64,000 nt of DNA from an uncultured Flavobacteriaceae bacterium (GCA_947488345.1 CANKZQ010000001.1:1067501-1131500), one strand, 5' to 3'. Counted from the stretch's first letter, positions 18,944-27,895 are shown. The notes: a model not told the origin generated them from the sequence alone. Made by a program: numbers and translations.

Positions 18944-19324
18944 CTACTCTACTATCAAACTGTATTGCGGTGTTGGGTTCAAAGGACAGAAATACACATA
19001 CTCTCCTTTTTTCAACGTTACCGTTTTAGACGTTTCTTTGGTATTATTTTTTACCTGAGAAGTCACATATGCATTTTTAATATGGTTCGCTGCATCTGTT
19101 TTTCCTTTTGGCGCTAATACGAAACCTACATTATGACCGACTTCATTATTTGAAATTTCAAAAATGTAAGTCCCTTCAGAAAGTGTAATTTGTTTCTGTG
19201 TGAATTCACCTTTTGTTTGCTCTAAAGAAACTATTTTAACAGCCTCTTTCTTCATCATTTTATCTTGTGCTGCGGCAGTAAAAGTAAACGCCACTAAAAA
19301 TAATCCTACTAATAAATTTTTCAT
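18944..19324 (-). CDS. Cupredoxin-like secreted protein lacking some copper ligands
   Basis: 126 residues with a signal peptide ending TAAAQ. The mature part is a single beta-sandwich of cupredoxin type (SEGTYIFEISNNEVGHNVGFVLAPKG to LKKGEYVYFCPLNPTPQYSLIVE). A His (in VGHNVGF) and the Cys (in YFCPLNP) of a type-1 copper site are present. The loop after Cys lacks the second His and the Met that usually complete it. It may bind metal differently or not at all. It is the last gene of the thioredoxin/AhpD operon (32-base gap). Confidence 0.75.
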   Translation of the reverse strand: MKNLLVGLFLVAFTFTAAAQDKMMKKEAVKIVSLEQTKGEFTQKQITLSEGTYIFEISNNEVGHNVGFVLAPKGKTDAANHIKNAYVTSQVKNNTKETSKTVTLKKGEYVYFCPLNPTPQYSLIVE

Positions 19325-19356
19325 TGTTTTAATTTTAATTCTGTTATTGTTTATTA

Positions 19357-19902
19357 TTATACTAATTCTTCTAAAGCTGGTACTGCTGGAAAATCAACTG
19401 GTATTTGCGTTGTGTTATTGATATAGTTAGAAATCGTTTTATCTCCAACTAAAGAAATCACATCGATCAAATTTCCCTTGGTATATCCTGCATTAAAGAA
19501 ATTTTCTAAAAGAGTGGCATCGCTATTTCCTCTGCTTTCTGTAATATTTTTAGCTAATTCAGCTAAGGCATTAAATTTTGCATCAAAAGAAGCTTTTCCA
19601 GCTCTTAATTCTAAAATTTGTTCATCTGTAAAACCGTTCATCTTACTTATCGCAGTATGCGCTGATAAACAATAGTCACAACCATTTACCTGACTCACAG
19701 CTAAGTTCACTACCTCTTTTTCTTTTGTAGATAATGATGTCTTTGCGTTGCTAAAATTTAAATAGTTTTCTAATGCCGTATCACTATACGCATAGGTTGC
19801 AAATAAGTTTGGTACAAAACCTAAACCTTTTTGTAGGTTGTCAAAAATTGCTTGATTTTTTTCTGATACTTCGTTTCTTGTTGGTACATTAAATGTGCTC
19901 AT
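19357..19902 (-). CDS. AhpD-like carboxymuconolactone decarboxylase-family protein
   Basis: 181 residues, all-helical. The active-site motif NGCDYCLSAHT gives the CxxC plus downstream His of AhpD-like peroxidase-related proteins. Preceding residues (KEKEVVNLAVSQV) supply the usual acidic proton-relay region. The likely role is thiol-dependent peroxide or organic hydroperoxide reduction, or a related redox reaction, in the cytoplasm. It is cotranscribed with thioredoxin, its obvious electron donor, and the 29-codon CxxC ORF between them. Confidence 0.87.
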   Translation of the reverse strand: MSTFNVPTRNEVSEKNQAIFDNLQKGLGFVPNLFATYAYSDTALENYLNFSNAKTSLSTKEKEVVNLAVSQVNGCDYCLSAHTAISKMNGFTDEQILELRAGKASFDAKFNALAELAKNITESRGNSDATLLENFFNAGYTKGNLIDVISLVGDKTISNYINNTTQIPVDFPAVPALEELV

Positions 19903-19926
19903 AATTCTATTTTTTTTATGTTATTG

Positions 19927-20016
19927 TTATTCTATTGTATTTGTTATTCTTTCTAGATTGCTTTCATCATATTCTTGATATCCCCAGCAATTCGGGCATG
20001 CATTATAATTTTCCAT
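19927..20016 (-). CDS. 29-residue CxxC micro-protein in redox operon
   Basis: An ATG at 20016, 2 bases after the thioredoxin stop, opens a 29-codon frame ending TAA at 19929-19927, 24 bases before the AhpD-like start. The peptide contains ACPNCWGYQEYD, a CxxC pair followed by an aromatic/acidic stretch, and an acidic C-terminus. The tight spacing, the fit between two redox genes and the CPNCW motif argue that it is translated. It could be a complete micro-protein or the remnant of a longer zinc-ribbon protein. Not recognised by function. Confidence 0.5.
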   Translation of the reverse strand: MENYNACPNCWGYQEYDESNLERITNTIE

Positions 20017-20018
20017 AC

Positions 20019-20339
20019 TTATGCTGATTTTAATTGATTAATCTGAGCTCTCAAATCACTTTCGGAGATCAATCCGTTTTGTCTGTTCACCTCATCACCA
20101 TTGGCTATATAAACCAAAGTTGGAATACTTCTTACCCCGAATGAAGCGGCTAGTTCTGCATTTTCATCGACGTTTACTTTTTTTATTAATACGTCTCCGT
20201 CGAACTCATCGGCCAATTTGTGAACTGTTGGCATTAATGTTTGACATGGACCGCACCAATCTGCATAAAAATCGATAAGTACTTTTTTGTTGCTCTCAAT
20301 TGTTTTTTGAAAGTCTTCTTGTTTTAATTGTATATCCAT
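20019..20339 (-). CDS. trxA: Thioredoxin
   Basis: 106 residues from the ATG at 20339, which gives the usual thioredoxin N-terminus (MDIQLKQEDFQ). The longer frame from 20369 adds only a basic run and is rejected. The active site is VLIDFYADWCGPCQ, with the cis-Pro in VRSIPTLVYIANGD. It is a cytoplasmic dithiol reductant. As first gene of the operon with the CxxC micro-ORF, AhpD-like and cupredoxin-like genes, it is probably the electron donor of a peroxide-handling set. A weak inverted repeat lies just upstream (20356-20375). Confidence 0.94.
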   Translation of the reverse strand: MDIQLKQEDFQKTIESNKKVLIDFYADWCGPCQTLMPTVHKLADEFDGDVLIKKVNVDENAELAASFGVRSIPTLVYIANGDEVNRQNGLISESDLRAQINQLKSA

Positions 20340-20495
20340 TGTTTCTTTCTTTTGGATTCTCATTTTCACGAGAATGACGGTTAATATATTATCCTACTAT
20401 TGTAACTAAGAAATGCTTCTTTCTAATTACACTACAAAGATGCGACGAATAAGAGCCGTAGAAAATGGACAAAAGTTCCTAGTACTTGGACAAGC

Positions 20496-21341
20496 CTAGT
20501 TTTTATAGTCTTTTTTAAACTGAAGTGGTGATTTTTGTGCTGATTTCGTGAAGAAACGGGTAAAATATGCTGGATCGTTAAACCCTAAATCGTAAGCTAT
20601 TTGTTTCACAGAACCATCTGTATAGATCAATTGACGCTTTGCTTCTAATAACAATCTATTCTTAATGTACTCACTAGGAGATGTGGTTCCGTTTTTTTGA
20701 AAGTGTTTTGTAATTGACTTTGGAGATAATCCTAATCTTTCGGCATAATAGGTAACTGAATGTTCCTTTTTAAAATTCAAATCAACAAGCAAACTAAAAT
20801 CTTTAAACAGTTTCGTTTGTGGATCTTCCTTAAGCTGAAAATCTTCTTTCTTGATTCTAACCGACAATACTATAAATTGTTTCAAATATGCTTGCAACAT
20901 ATCATACTGAGCAGTTTCTTCACTTTGAAATTCTTCGATGAGGCTACTTATAATAAAATCAAGCTTTTTAATATCAGCCTGAGCAGGTTTTACAAACGGC
21001 GTTTCATAAATATTATTAAACAGCACACCATTACATGAAACCTCCTTGTCATGGGTTTGAATACAATAAAAATCTCGTATAAAAGTAATTTTATAAGCCT
21101 CTTTTATCTTTTCAGAGTCAACGGAAAAAACTTGTCCTGGAGATAAAAAGAACAGCACATTCCCATCAAAAGAGTAGCTTTCGAAGTCAATATTATACGT
21201 ACCTTTTCCCTCCTTTATCCAATACATACTATAGGCATCAACTTGTTCAGGCTTATTTACAACACAAGCCTTTTCAAATTGTACTACGCTTAATGAAAAA
21301 GTATCTTTAAAGGTATAGGTTGCAATATCTTGAACAGCCAT
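20496..21341 (-). CDS. AraC-family transcriptional regulator
   Basis: 281 residues: an N-terminal cupin-like sensing half (about 1-160, with YWIKEGKGTYNIDFESYSFDGNVLFFLSPGQVF) and a C-terminal double helix-turn-helix (about 180-280) including LGLSPKSITKHFQK, SEYIKNRLLLEAKRQL and IAYDLGFNDPAYFTRFFTK. It lies 156 bases upstream of trxA on the same strand, so the redox operon is its most likely target. Cys residues in the sensing half (CVVN, CIQTHDKEVSC) could be redox-sensitive, but that is speculation. Confidence 0.92.
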   Translation of the reverse strand: MAVQDIATYTFKDTFSLSVVQFEKACVVNKPEQVDAYSMYWIKEGKGTYNIDFESYSFDGNVLFFLSPGQVFSVDSEKIKEAYKITFIRDFYCIQTHDKEVSCNGVLFNNIYETPFVKPAQADIKKLDFIISSLIEEFQSEETAQYDMLQAYLKQFIVLSVRIKKEDFQLKEDPQTKLFKDFSLLVDLNFKKEHSVTYYAERLGLSPKSITKHFQKNGTTSPSEYIKNRLLLEAKRQLIYTDGSVKQIAYDLGFNDPAYFTRFFTKSAQKSPLQFKKDYKN

Positions 21342-21450
21342 AGATTCGATAATATTTATGAATTGAAACTATTAGTCGTAATTTTTTTGAAATTTAACAC
21401 TCAAATGTAACAAAGATAAAAATTGATAGAGGTATCAAATCAAACTAATA

Positions 21451-21495
21451 TCCCGAAGGATTCATTCAATGTATTAATTTTTATTAAATTCGGGA
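21451..21495. repeat. Inverted repeat TCCCGAA-N31-TTCGGGA upstream of gntP operon
   Basis: Perfect 7-base arms at 21451-21457 and 21489-21495 in the 191-base divergent region between the AraC gene and the GntP gene. It may be a two-half-site operator or a looped stem; the spacer is AT-rich with no second stem. Confidence 0.35.
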
Positions 21496-21532
21496 GTTCT
21501 TATATAAATCTTTATTAACCCCTTCTCAACGC

Positions 21533-22849
21533 ATGCCTTTATTAATTGTCATTTCAGGAATTGTTTTATTATTTATTTTAATCGCTGTTTTTAAGCTCAA
21601 TGCTTTTATCTCATTCATTATTGTGTGCCTATTAGTAGGTATTCTTCAGGGGATGGAATTAACAGCTGTGATTCAATCTATTCAAAATGGTATAGGTAAT
21701 ACACTTGGGTTTTTGGTAATGATTTTAGGTTTTGGAGCCATGCTTGGTAAATTAGTAGCGGATAGTGGTGCTGCGCAGCGAATTACCTCTAGCTTAGTCT
21801 CAAAATTCGGACTCAAATACGTACAATGGGCCTTAGTACTGGCTGGATTCATTGTAGGTATACCTATGTTTTACTCTGTAGGATTTGTAATTCTAGTTCC
21901 ATTAGTATTCACCGTAGCCGCATCAACCGGTCTCCCGCTAATTTATGTGGGCTTACCTATGTTATCTTCGTTATCGGTGACACATGGTTTCTTGCCACCG
22001 CATCCGGCACCGAGCGCAATCGCCGAAATGTTTCAAGCAGATATTGGTAAGACGCTCTTATACGGAATCATTATTGCCATTCCAACAATTATTGTAGCCG
22101 GACCTTTATTCTCAAGAACTATTAAACATATCAAAGCCACACCCCTCAAAGAATTTTACAATCCTGTCATTTTAAAAGATCATGAAATGCCAAAAATGGG
22201 GATTAGTATTTTTACCGCCCTACTTCCTGTGATATTGATCATTATTTCAACATTAACCTCAACTTTTTTACCCGGAGAATCGACACTTAAAACAATTATT
22301 GTATTTATGGGAAATCCCGTAATTGCAATGCTTATTTCGGTACTGGTTGCGATTTACACCTTAGGACTCTCTAGGGGCAAAAAAATGACCGAATTGATGG
22401 ACTCTCTAACTAAATCAATTTCGAGCATTACCATGGTACTTTTGATCATTGCTGGTGCAGGTGCATTGAAGCAAATTTTAATTGATTCGGGCGTGAGCAA
22501 CTATATTGGAGAATTGCTAAGTGACTCAAGCATATCTCCGTTAATTTTGGCCTGGCTCATTGCCACTATCATTCGCGTTTGCGTAGGATCTGCTACGGTA
22601 GCCGGTCTTACAGCAGCCGGAATTGTACTGCCACTAGTCGCTAATACAGGAGTTAGCGCAGAATTAATGGTGTTAGCCATTGGTGCAGGAAGTTTAATGT
22701 TTTCTCATGTCAACGATAGCGGTTTTTGGTTGTATAAAGAATATTTTAATTTGAGTGTTAAAGATACACTCAAGACATGGACTGTTATGGAAACAACAGT
22801 CGGCACCATGGGATTGATCGGCGTTTTGATAATGAATACTATCATTTAA
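21533..22849 (+). CDS. GntP-family permease (gluconate or D-amino acid type)
   Basis: 438 residues with ~12 hydrophobic segments and GntP-family landmarks: NGIGNTLGFLVMILGFGAMLGKL, THGFLPPHPAP and FSHVNDSGFWLYKEYF. Such proteins are proton symporters in the inner membrane for gluconate or related hydroxy acids; some carry D-serine. The operon that follows (RidA, D-threonine-aldolase-like, dipeptidase) points to a D-amino acid or its dipeptide rather than gluconate. It begins a four-gene operon with gaps of 10, 0 and 14 bases. Confidence 0.9.
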   Translation: MPLLIVISGIVLLFILIAVFKLNAFISFIIVCLLVGILQGMELTAVIQSIQNGIGNTLGFLVMILGFGAMLGKLVADSGAAQRITSSLVSKFGLKYVQWALVLAGFIVGIPMFYSVGFVILVPLVFTVAASTGLPLIYVGLPMLSSLSVTHGFLPPHPAPSAIAEMFQADIGKTLLYGIIIAIPTIIVAGPLFSRTIKHIKATPLKEFYNPVILKDHEMPKMGISIFTALLPVILIIISTLTSTFLPGESTLKTIIVFMGNPVIAMLISVLVAIYTLGLSRGKKMTELMDSLTKSISSITMVLLIIAGAGALKQILIDSGVSNYIGELLSDSSISPLILAWLIATIIRVCVGSATVAGLTAAGIVLPLVANTGVSAELMVLAIGAGSLMFSHVNDSGFWLYKEYFNLSVKDTLKTWTVMETTVGTMGLIGVLIMNTII

Positions 22850-22859
22850 ATTTTTACAT

Positions 22860-23327
22860 ATGAAAGATCGTCCGTTAGAAAAAATAAAAGAGTTGAAATT
22901 GGAATTTCCGCCAGCTCCAAAACCTGCAGGAGTTTATAGACCAATACTCGTTGTTGATGGATTTTTATACGTATCAGGACAAGCCCCTGTAAACTTTGAT
23001 GGCACACTCATGCAAGGTCGTGTAGGAGATACGATAACTCTTGAAGAAGGTAAAATTGCTGCACGACAAGTAGGATTAACAATGCTCTCCACCATTCAAA
23101 CCCATTTTGGACCATTGAATAAAATTAAAAGACTAGTCAAAGTATTAGGAATGGTAAATTGCACCCCAGATTTTCAAAAGCAACCACTAGTCATTAATGG
23201 CTTTAGTGAGCTGATGGTCGATGTTTTCGGTGAAGAAAATGGTATTGGTGTTCGAAGTGCGGTAGGCATGATGTTACCCGACGGCATTCCTGTTGAAATA
23301 GAAGCTGTATTTGAACTTCACAAGTAA
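22860..23327 (+). CDS. RidA-family (YjgF) protein, probable enamine/imine deaminase
   Basis: 155 residues, RidA fold with LEFPPAPKPAGVYRPILVVDGFLYVSGQAP, the LTMLSTIQTHFG helix and the C-terminal VRSAVGMMLPDGIPVEIEAVFEL in which the conserved Arg (GVRSAVG) binds the carboxylate. RidA proteins hydrolyse reactive 2-aminoacrylate and other enamines released by PLP enzymes acting on serine or threonine. It sits directly before a PLP enzyme of the D-threonine aldolase/D-serine dehydratase group, matching that chemistry. Confidence 0.9.
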   Translation: MKDRPLEKIKELKLEFPPAPKPAGVYRPILVVDGFLYVSGQAPVNFDGTLMQGRVGDTITLEEGKIAARQVGLTMLSTIQTHFGPLNKIKRLVKVLGMVNCTPDFQKQPLVINGFSELMVDVFGEENGIGVRSAVGMMLPDGIPVEIEAVFELHK

Positions 23328-24440
23328 ATGATGAACAACACTTGGTACCAAATAAATAATATAGAAGATATCATATCTCCCTCGTTATTGGTGTATCCAG
23401 AGCGTATCGAACAAAACATCTTGAAGATGATCGATATTGCAGGAGGAACGGAATTTTTACGACCGCATATCAAAACCTATAAAATGGCAGAGATTATTCA
23501 GTTGCAACTAAAACATGGCATTCATCAATTTAAGTGCGCTACGATCGCCGAAGCAGAATTATTAGCAGAGAGTGGTGCTCAAGATGTGTTATTGGCGATG
23601 CAACCCGTAGGCGCAAATATTGATCGGTTTTTTAAGCTAGTAAAAGCGTATCCAACGATTCAATTTTCTACACTTGTTGATAATCAACAGACCATTACTG
23701 AAATGAATACTGCCGCGATAAAAAATAAGACGATTACTTCTCTTCTTTTAGATATTAATAATGGCATGAATAGAACCGGTGTTTGGCCGGGTGATACAGC
23801 GCTTGAATTATACAAACTGATGTCGGCAAGTTCGAATATTCAAGCCAAAGGGTTACATGTTTATGATGGACATATTCGAACTACTGATTTTAATGAACGA
23901 AAAAAAGAATGCGATGCCGCTTTTGATTTAGTCATACAACTAAAGAACACTATTGAAAGTTTCGATTTAAAAATAGATACTATCGTCGCAGGCGGTACCC
24001 CTTGTTTTCCAATTCACTCAACGAGAGAAGGAATTACGGTGAGTCCCGGCACTCCATTATTATGGGATCAAGGATATACCAATTTATTCCCTGATCTCAC
24101 ATTTTTACCTGCAGCTGTTCTGTTAAGTAGAATTATCAGTAAACCAAATACGGATCTACTCTGTTTAGATCTAGGGCATAAATCTGTAGCGTCTGAAATG
24201 CAATTTCCGAGAGTACGATTCTTAAACGTAGAAAATTATACGCAAATAGGTCACAGTGAAGAACATTTGGTTCTAAAATGTGATAATACCGATGCCTATC
24301 AAATTGGAGATGTTACCTACTCTATACCTTATCATATTTGTCCAACGGTTTCTAAATATAAAGAAGTATTAACAGTAGAAAGCGGGATCGCTGTAGGTAC
24401 TTATAAGGTAATTGCAAGAGACCATAGAATAAATATATAA
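23328..24440 (+). CDS. D-threonine aldolase / D-serine dehydratase-like PLP enzyme
   Basis: 370 residues, fold-type III PLP enzyme. An N-terminal alanine-racemase-like barrel begins SPSLLVYPERIEQNI, with the PLP Lys in LRPHIKTYKMAEI. It continues through GLHVYDGHIRTTDF and VAGGTPCFPIHS to a C-terminal domain with CLDLGHKSVASEM and SEEHLVL. The metal-binding His/Cys positions of the DSD1 group appear present in part (HICP near the end). It probably cleaves or dehydrates a beta-hydroxy D-amino acid. The start abuts the ridA stop; either of two adjacent ATGs could be used. Confidence 0.88.
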   Translation: MMNNTWYQINNIEDIISPSLLVYPERIEQNILKMIDIAGGTEFLRPHIKTYKMAEIIQLQLKHGIHQFKCATIAEAELLAESGAQDVLLAMQPVGANIDRFFKLVKAYPTIQFSTLVDNQQTITEMNTAAIKNKTITSLLLDINNGMNRTGVWPGDTALELYKLMSASSNIQAKGLHVYDGHIRTTDFNERKKECDAAFDLVIQLKNTIESFDLKIDTIVAGGTPCFPIHSTREGITVSPGTPLLWDQGYTNLFPDLTFLPAAVLLSRIISKPNTDLLCLDLGHKSVASEMQFPRVRFLNVENYTQIGHSEEHLVLKCDNTDAYQIGDVTYSIPYHICPTVSKYKEVLTVESGIAVGTYKVIARDHRINI

Positions 24441-24454
24441 CTAAAACGATACGC

Positions 24455-25519
24455 ATGTTTATCTTCGATGCACATCTCGACCTTTCAATGAACGCTATGG
24501 AATGGAATAGAGATCTACGCTTGCCCGTTCATGAAATAAGAAAACGAGAAGTTGGGATGTCTGACAAACCCGATCGGGCAAAAGGCATGGTTTCTCTAGA
24601 TGCCATGAGAAAAGGAAATATTGGACTTTGTGTTGCTACCCAAATTGCGAGATATGTCAAAAACGATAATATACTACCAGGATGGAACTCCCCGCAGCAA
24701 GCATGGGCACAAACGCAAGGACAACTCGCATGGTATAAAACCATGGAGGACTTGGGCGAAATGATTCAGATTACAAATTTTAATCAACTAAATCAGCATC
24801 TAGAAAACTGGAAAAAAACAACCATAAAGAAACCCATAGGTTATATACTGAGTTTAGAAGGAGCCGATTCGATTGTTACAATCGACTATCTTGATAAAGC
24901 TTATGAACAAGGATTGCGTGCGATTGGCCCGGCTCATTATGGCCCTGGAACATATGCACATGGTACCGACTCAATTGGTGGCATTGGGCATAAAGGCAAA
25001 GCGCTTTTAAAAAGAATAGAAGAATTGAACATAATACTGGACGCAACACATCTTTGCGACATTAGTTTTTGGGAAACGATGAGCGTTTATAATGGCCCGA
25101 TTTGGGCAAGTCATAATAACTGTCGATCATTTGTAGATCACAATCGTCAATTTACCGATGAGCAGATAACTGAATTAATACAAAGAAATGCCGTCATCGG
25201 AGTTGCTCTAGATGCTTGGATGCTAGTGCCAAATTGGATTCGAGGTGAATCTACTCCAAAAAAAATGAATGTAAGCCTCCAACAAATGATTGAGAACATC
25301 GATCATATCTGTCAGTTAGCAGGTGATGCATTACATGTGGGTATCGGTACCGATTTGGATGGTGGCTTTGGAAAAGAGCAGGCTCCTACCGATATGGATA
25401 CTATTGCAGACCTTCAAAAAATTCCAATAATGCTGCGAAAAAGGGGATACAGCACACAAGATATAGAAAACATTATGCATAAAAATTTTATTAATTTTTT
25501 ACAACGTGTTTGGAGCTAA
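24455..25519 (+). CDS. Membrane (renal-type) dipeptidase, M19
   Basis: 354 residues, TIM-barrel amidohydrolase of the M19 family. Metal ligands include FDAHLDLSM near the N-terminus, Glu in ILSLEGADS, and His residues in LDATHLCD and WASHNNC, followed by the Asp in VGIGTDLDGGFG. No signal peptide is seen, so it is probably cytoplasmic despite the family name. M19 enzymes hydrolyse dipeptides, often with a D-residue at the C-terminus, which fits the D-amino-acid PLP enzyme just upstream. Last gene of the operon; convergent uxuA ends 9 bases away. Confidence 0.9.
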   Translation: MFIFDAHLDLSMNAMEWNRDLRLPVHEIRKREVGMSDKPDRAKGMVSLDAMRKGNIGLCVATQIARYVKNDNILPGWNSPQQAWAQTQGQLAWYKTMEDLGEMIQITNFNQLNQHLENWKKTTIKKPIGYILSLEGADSIVTIDYLDKAYEQGLRAIGPAHYGPGTYAHGTDSIGGIGHKGKALLKRIEELNIILDATHLCDISFWETMSVYNGPIWASHNNCRSFVDHNRQFTDEQITELIQRNAVIGVALDAWMLVPNWIRGESTPKKMNVSLQQMIENIDHICQLAGDALHVGIGTDLDGGFGKEQAPTDMDTIADLQKIPIMLRKRGYSTQDIENIMHKNFINFLQRVWS

Positions 25520-25528
25520 GTAAAAAAA

Positions 25529-26707
25529 TTACCCTTTCATTCCTCGTGAAATTCCTAATTCAAGACCTCTCAACTCTGCCAATCCTTTAAGACGACCAAT
25601 AGCGGAGTAACCGGGGTTCGTTTCTTTTTGCAAATCGTCTAATAATTGGTGCCCATGATCTGGTCGCATTGGAATACTACTTGGTTTTCCGTTCTTTTTT
25701 CTTCGATATTCTTCTGTCAAGATAAGGTTCACAATACGATACATATCTACATCACCTTCTAAATGTTTCGCTTCATAAAAACTACCATCTTCCTCTCTTT
25801 TGGTACTTCTTAAATGAATAAAATGAACCCGATTCGAAAATCGTTCGAATAATTGTTCCAAATTCGTAGACGGATGAACACCTAACGATCCCGTGCAAAA
25901 AGTAATTCCATTATGGATACTTGGTACTTGTTCGAAAATTGAGGCATAATCTGCCTCAGTACTCACGACTCTTGGTAGTCCCAAAATTGAAAACGGAGGA
26001 TCATCAGGGTGTAGACACATCAACACATTATTTTTAATTGCAACCGGAATTATCGCCTCTAAAAATGCTATCAAATTTTCTTTGAGTTGTTCGCTATTAA
26101 TTTCAGCATAGGTGTCGAGCGATTTTCGAAATTGTTCGAGTGTATATCCTTCTTCGGCTCCCGGTAATCCAGCAATGATGGTTTTGGTGAGTTTTGAAAT
26201 CTCTTCTGCAGAGAGTTGGTTAAAGTAGCGTTGCGCTTCTTCTAATTGACTTTTAGTATAGTCGTCTTCAGCATCGTGCCGTTGAAGAATATGCAGTTCA
26301 AAAGCAATAAAGGCAATCATATCAAAACGTAAGGCCTTAGAACCATCTTCTAATTCATAGTCTAATGAAGTTCTCGTCCAATCTAATACGGGCATAAAAT
26401 TATAACAAACAGTGCGAATTCCGCATTTCGCTAAATTTTCAATACTCTTTTTATAGTTCTCAATGTACTGCCGAAAATTTCCTGATCTGGTTTTTATATC
26501 TTCATGAACAGGAATACTCTCTACTACACTCCAATGCAAGCCATTGTTTTCAATTTCTCTTTTACATTTCTGTATCTCCTCCAAAGGCCAAACCTCACCA
26601 TTTTGAATATGGTGTAAAGCGGTTACGACACCTGTTGCCTCCGCTTGTCGAATATGCGTTAAAGAAACAGGATCATCAGCCCCAAACCATCTAAACGTTT
26701 GCTCCAT
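25529..26707 (-). CDS. uxuA: Mannonate dehydratase
   Basis: 392 residues, full length for UxuA, which dehydrates D-mannonate to 2-keto-3-deoxygluconate in glucuronate breakdown. Motifs include [88 protein letters not shown], the metal-site DHGHQLLDD, and the terminal [15 protein letters not shown]. It stands alone here without uxaC, uxuB or kdgK. A good promoter lies upstream, overlapping the end of the AraC-type gene. Confidence 0.96.
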   Translation of the reverse strand: MEQTFRWFGADDPVSLTHIRQAEATGVVTALHHIQNGEVWPLEEIQKCKREIENNGLHWSVVESIPVHEDIKTRSGNFRQYIENYKKSIENLAKCGIRTVCYNFMPVLDWTRTSLDYELEDGSKALRFDMIAFIAFELHILQRHDAEDDYTKSQLEEAQRYFNQLSAEEISKLTKTIIAGLPGAEEGYTLEQFRKSLDTYAEINSEQLKENLIAFLEAIIPVAIKNNVLMCLHPDDPPFSILGLPRVVSTEADYASIFEQVPSIHNGITFCTGSLGVHPSTNLEQLFERFSNRVHFIHLRSTKREEDGSFYEAKHLEGDVDMYRIVNLILTEEYRRKKNGKPSSIPMRPDHGHQLLDDLQKETNPGYSAIGRLKGLAELRGLELGISRGMKG

Positions 26708-26727
26708 AGTTGTACATTAGGTTTTCA

Positions 26728-26756
26728 CAAATATATTTATTTGTAAATAACATCAA
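26728..26756 (-). promoter_or_regulatory. uxuA promoter TTG-N18-TATATTTG
   Basis: On the minus strand TTG (26756-26754) and TATATTTG (26735-26728) are 18 bases apart, an excellent Bacteroidota promoter. It places a start site about 15 bases before the uxuA ATG. The TTG lies inside the last codons of the upstream AraC-type gene. Confidence 0.65.
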
Positions 26757-27862
26757 GATTGTATATTACTAAAATACGTAGAAGGTGACTCTCCCATTAA
26801 CCTTTTAAAAGATTTATTAAAGGTAGTTTTCGAGTTAAATCCAACCTCTTGAGCTATTCCAAATAACGTTAACGTTTTGGCCTTTTCCGTTTTGGCCAGA
26901 CTAATGAACTCTTTAATTCTATAATAATTAACAAACTCGAAAAAGTTCATTCCAATTTTTTCGTTGAGCAACCTTGCCATTTCTGGATTACTCACGCCGA
27001 GCATTTCAGAAAGTTCAGCCTTTAGTAGTTTGTTGTTAAGGTATGGTTTTTTCTGTTCCATTAGGTTTTCTAATGAGACCTTAAGAGTATCTAGATCTTT
27101 TAATGAGAGTTTGGACTGTGCATACTTTTGTGCCTTTCGCAATGAAGATATTTCGAATAAATCTGGCGACACAATCCCATAAAAAGCGATGAATAGAATA
27201 ATAAGTGCAATACTAAGCCATATAAATTGACGTGCTTGTCTTTCTATCAATTCAAATCCGAAAATACTGACAAAATAGACTATTACCCATGACAAAAGAC
27301 ATACTCCGATGGCCATCAAAAAATTAAAGAAAAAAGATGTTTTTACAGTATAACTCAATTCGTTTCTCAACTGTTTTCGAAATGTCATAAATACCTGTAA
27401 GCTCAATACCCAATACGTTATATTAAACAATAAACCTACTCCGATAAATAAAGTAATCGTTCTAAAAAGTTCACCGGTTTTCGCCCTTGAACCAATAACT
27501 TCATCTGAAGGTAACATGAAATAAAAGACAACAAAGAGTATATAGAAGAAACCCGGAACATAATGAACCAAGTCTACTCTTTTAAAATGCTTTTTTTTGA
27601 GAGAAGACCTTGTAAATAAATATATCGTCGATCCAAATAGCAGCGTCGCAAATTCTGATAAACCAATTAAACGAAAATCTTTGCCAAAAATATCGGAGAT
27701 ATACAGTACTCGGCCGCTTAATCCAATTAATAATACGAGGATTAAAAAAACAAGATATCCGTTCATCTTTTTTCTTTTCTTAACAGAAAAGAGATAGATT
27801 CCTAGTAGAAAAATACATTGGAAAAATCCGAAATAAACCAGTTGATTAAGAACTATTTGCAT
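26753..27862 (-). CDS. Membrane-bound AraC-type regulator (7 TM + HTH)
   Basis: 369 residues from the ATG at 27862 (a TTG six bases earlier is less likely). Seven hydrophobic segments fill residues ~1-230, then a cytoplasmic C-terminal AraC HTH domain (about 265-369) with LSEMLGVSNPEMARLLNEKIG and LFGIAQEVGFNSKTTFNKSFKRLMG. The layout implies direct signal transfer from membrane to DNA. It lies upstream of uxuA on the same strand and may control it, but uxuA has its own promoter. Confidence 0.88.
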   Translation of the reverse strand: MQIVLNQLVYFGFFQCIFLLGIYLFSVKKRKKMNGYLVFLILVLLIGLSGRVLYISDIFGKDFRLIGLSEFATLLFGSTIYLFTRSSLKKKHFKRVDLVHYVPGFFYILFVVFYFMLPSDEVIGSRAKTGELFRTITLFIGVGLLFNITYWVLSLQVFMTFRKQLRNELSYTVKTSFFFNFLMAIGVCLLSWVIVYFVSIFGFELIERQARQFIWLSIALIILFIAFYGIVSPDLFEISSLRKAQKYAQSKLSLKDLDTLKVSLENLMEQKKPYLNNKLLKAELSEMLGVSNPEMARLLNEKIGMNFFEFVNYYRIKEFISLAKTEKAKTLTLFGIAQEVGFNSKTTFNKSFKRLMGESPSTYFSNIQS

Positions 27863-27895
27863 CGACAATAATTTATACCTGAATATATGCGAAAG

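Noticed and set aside
20356-20375. Inverted repeat ATTCTC-N8-GAGAAT upstream of trxA
   Set aside because: Only 6-base arms and no second copy seen; may be chance.
2004-22849. Link of GntP permease (21533) with the gluconokinase fusion as a gluconate pathway
   Set aside because: They are about 17.6 kb apart with unrelated genes between, and the GntP gene is tied to a D-amino-acid operon.
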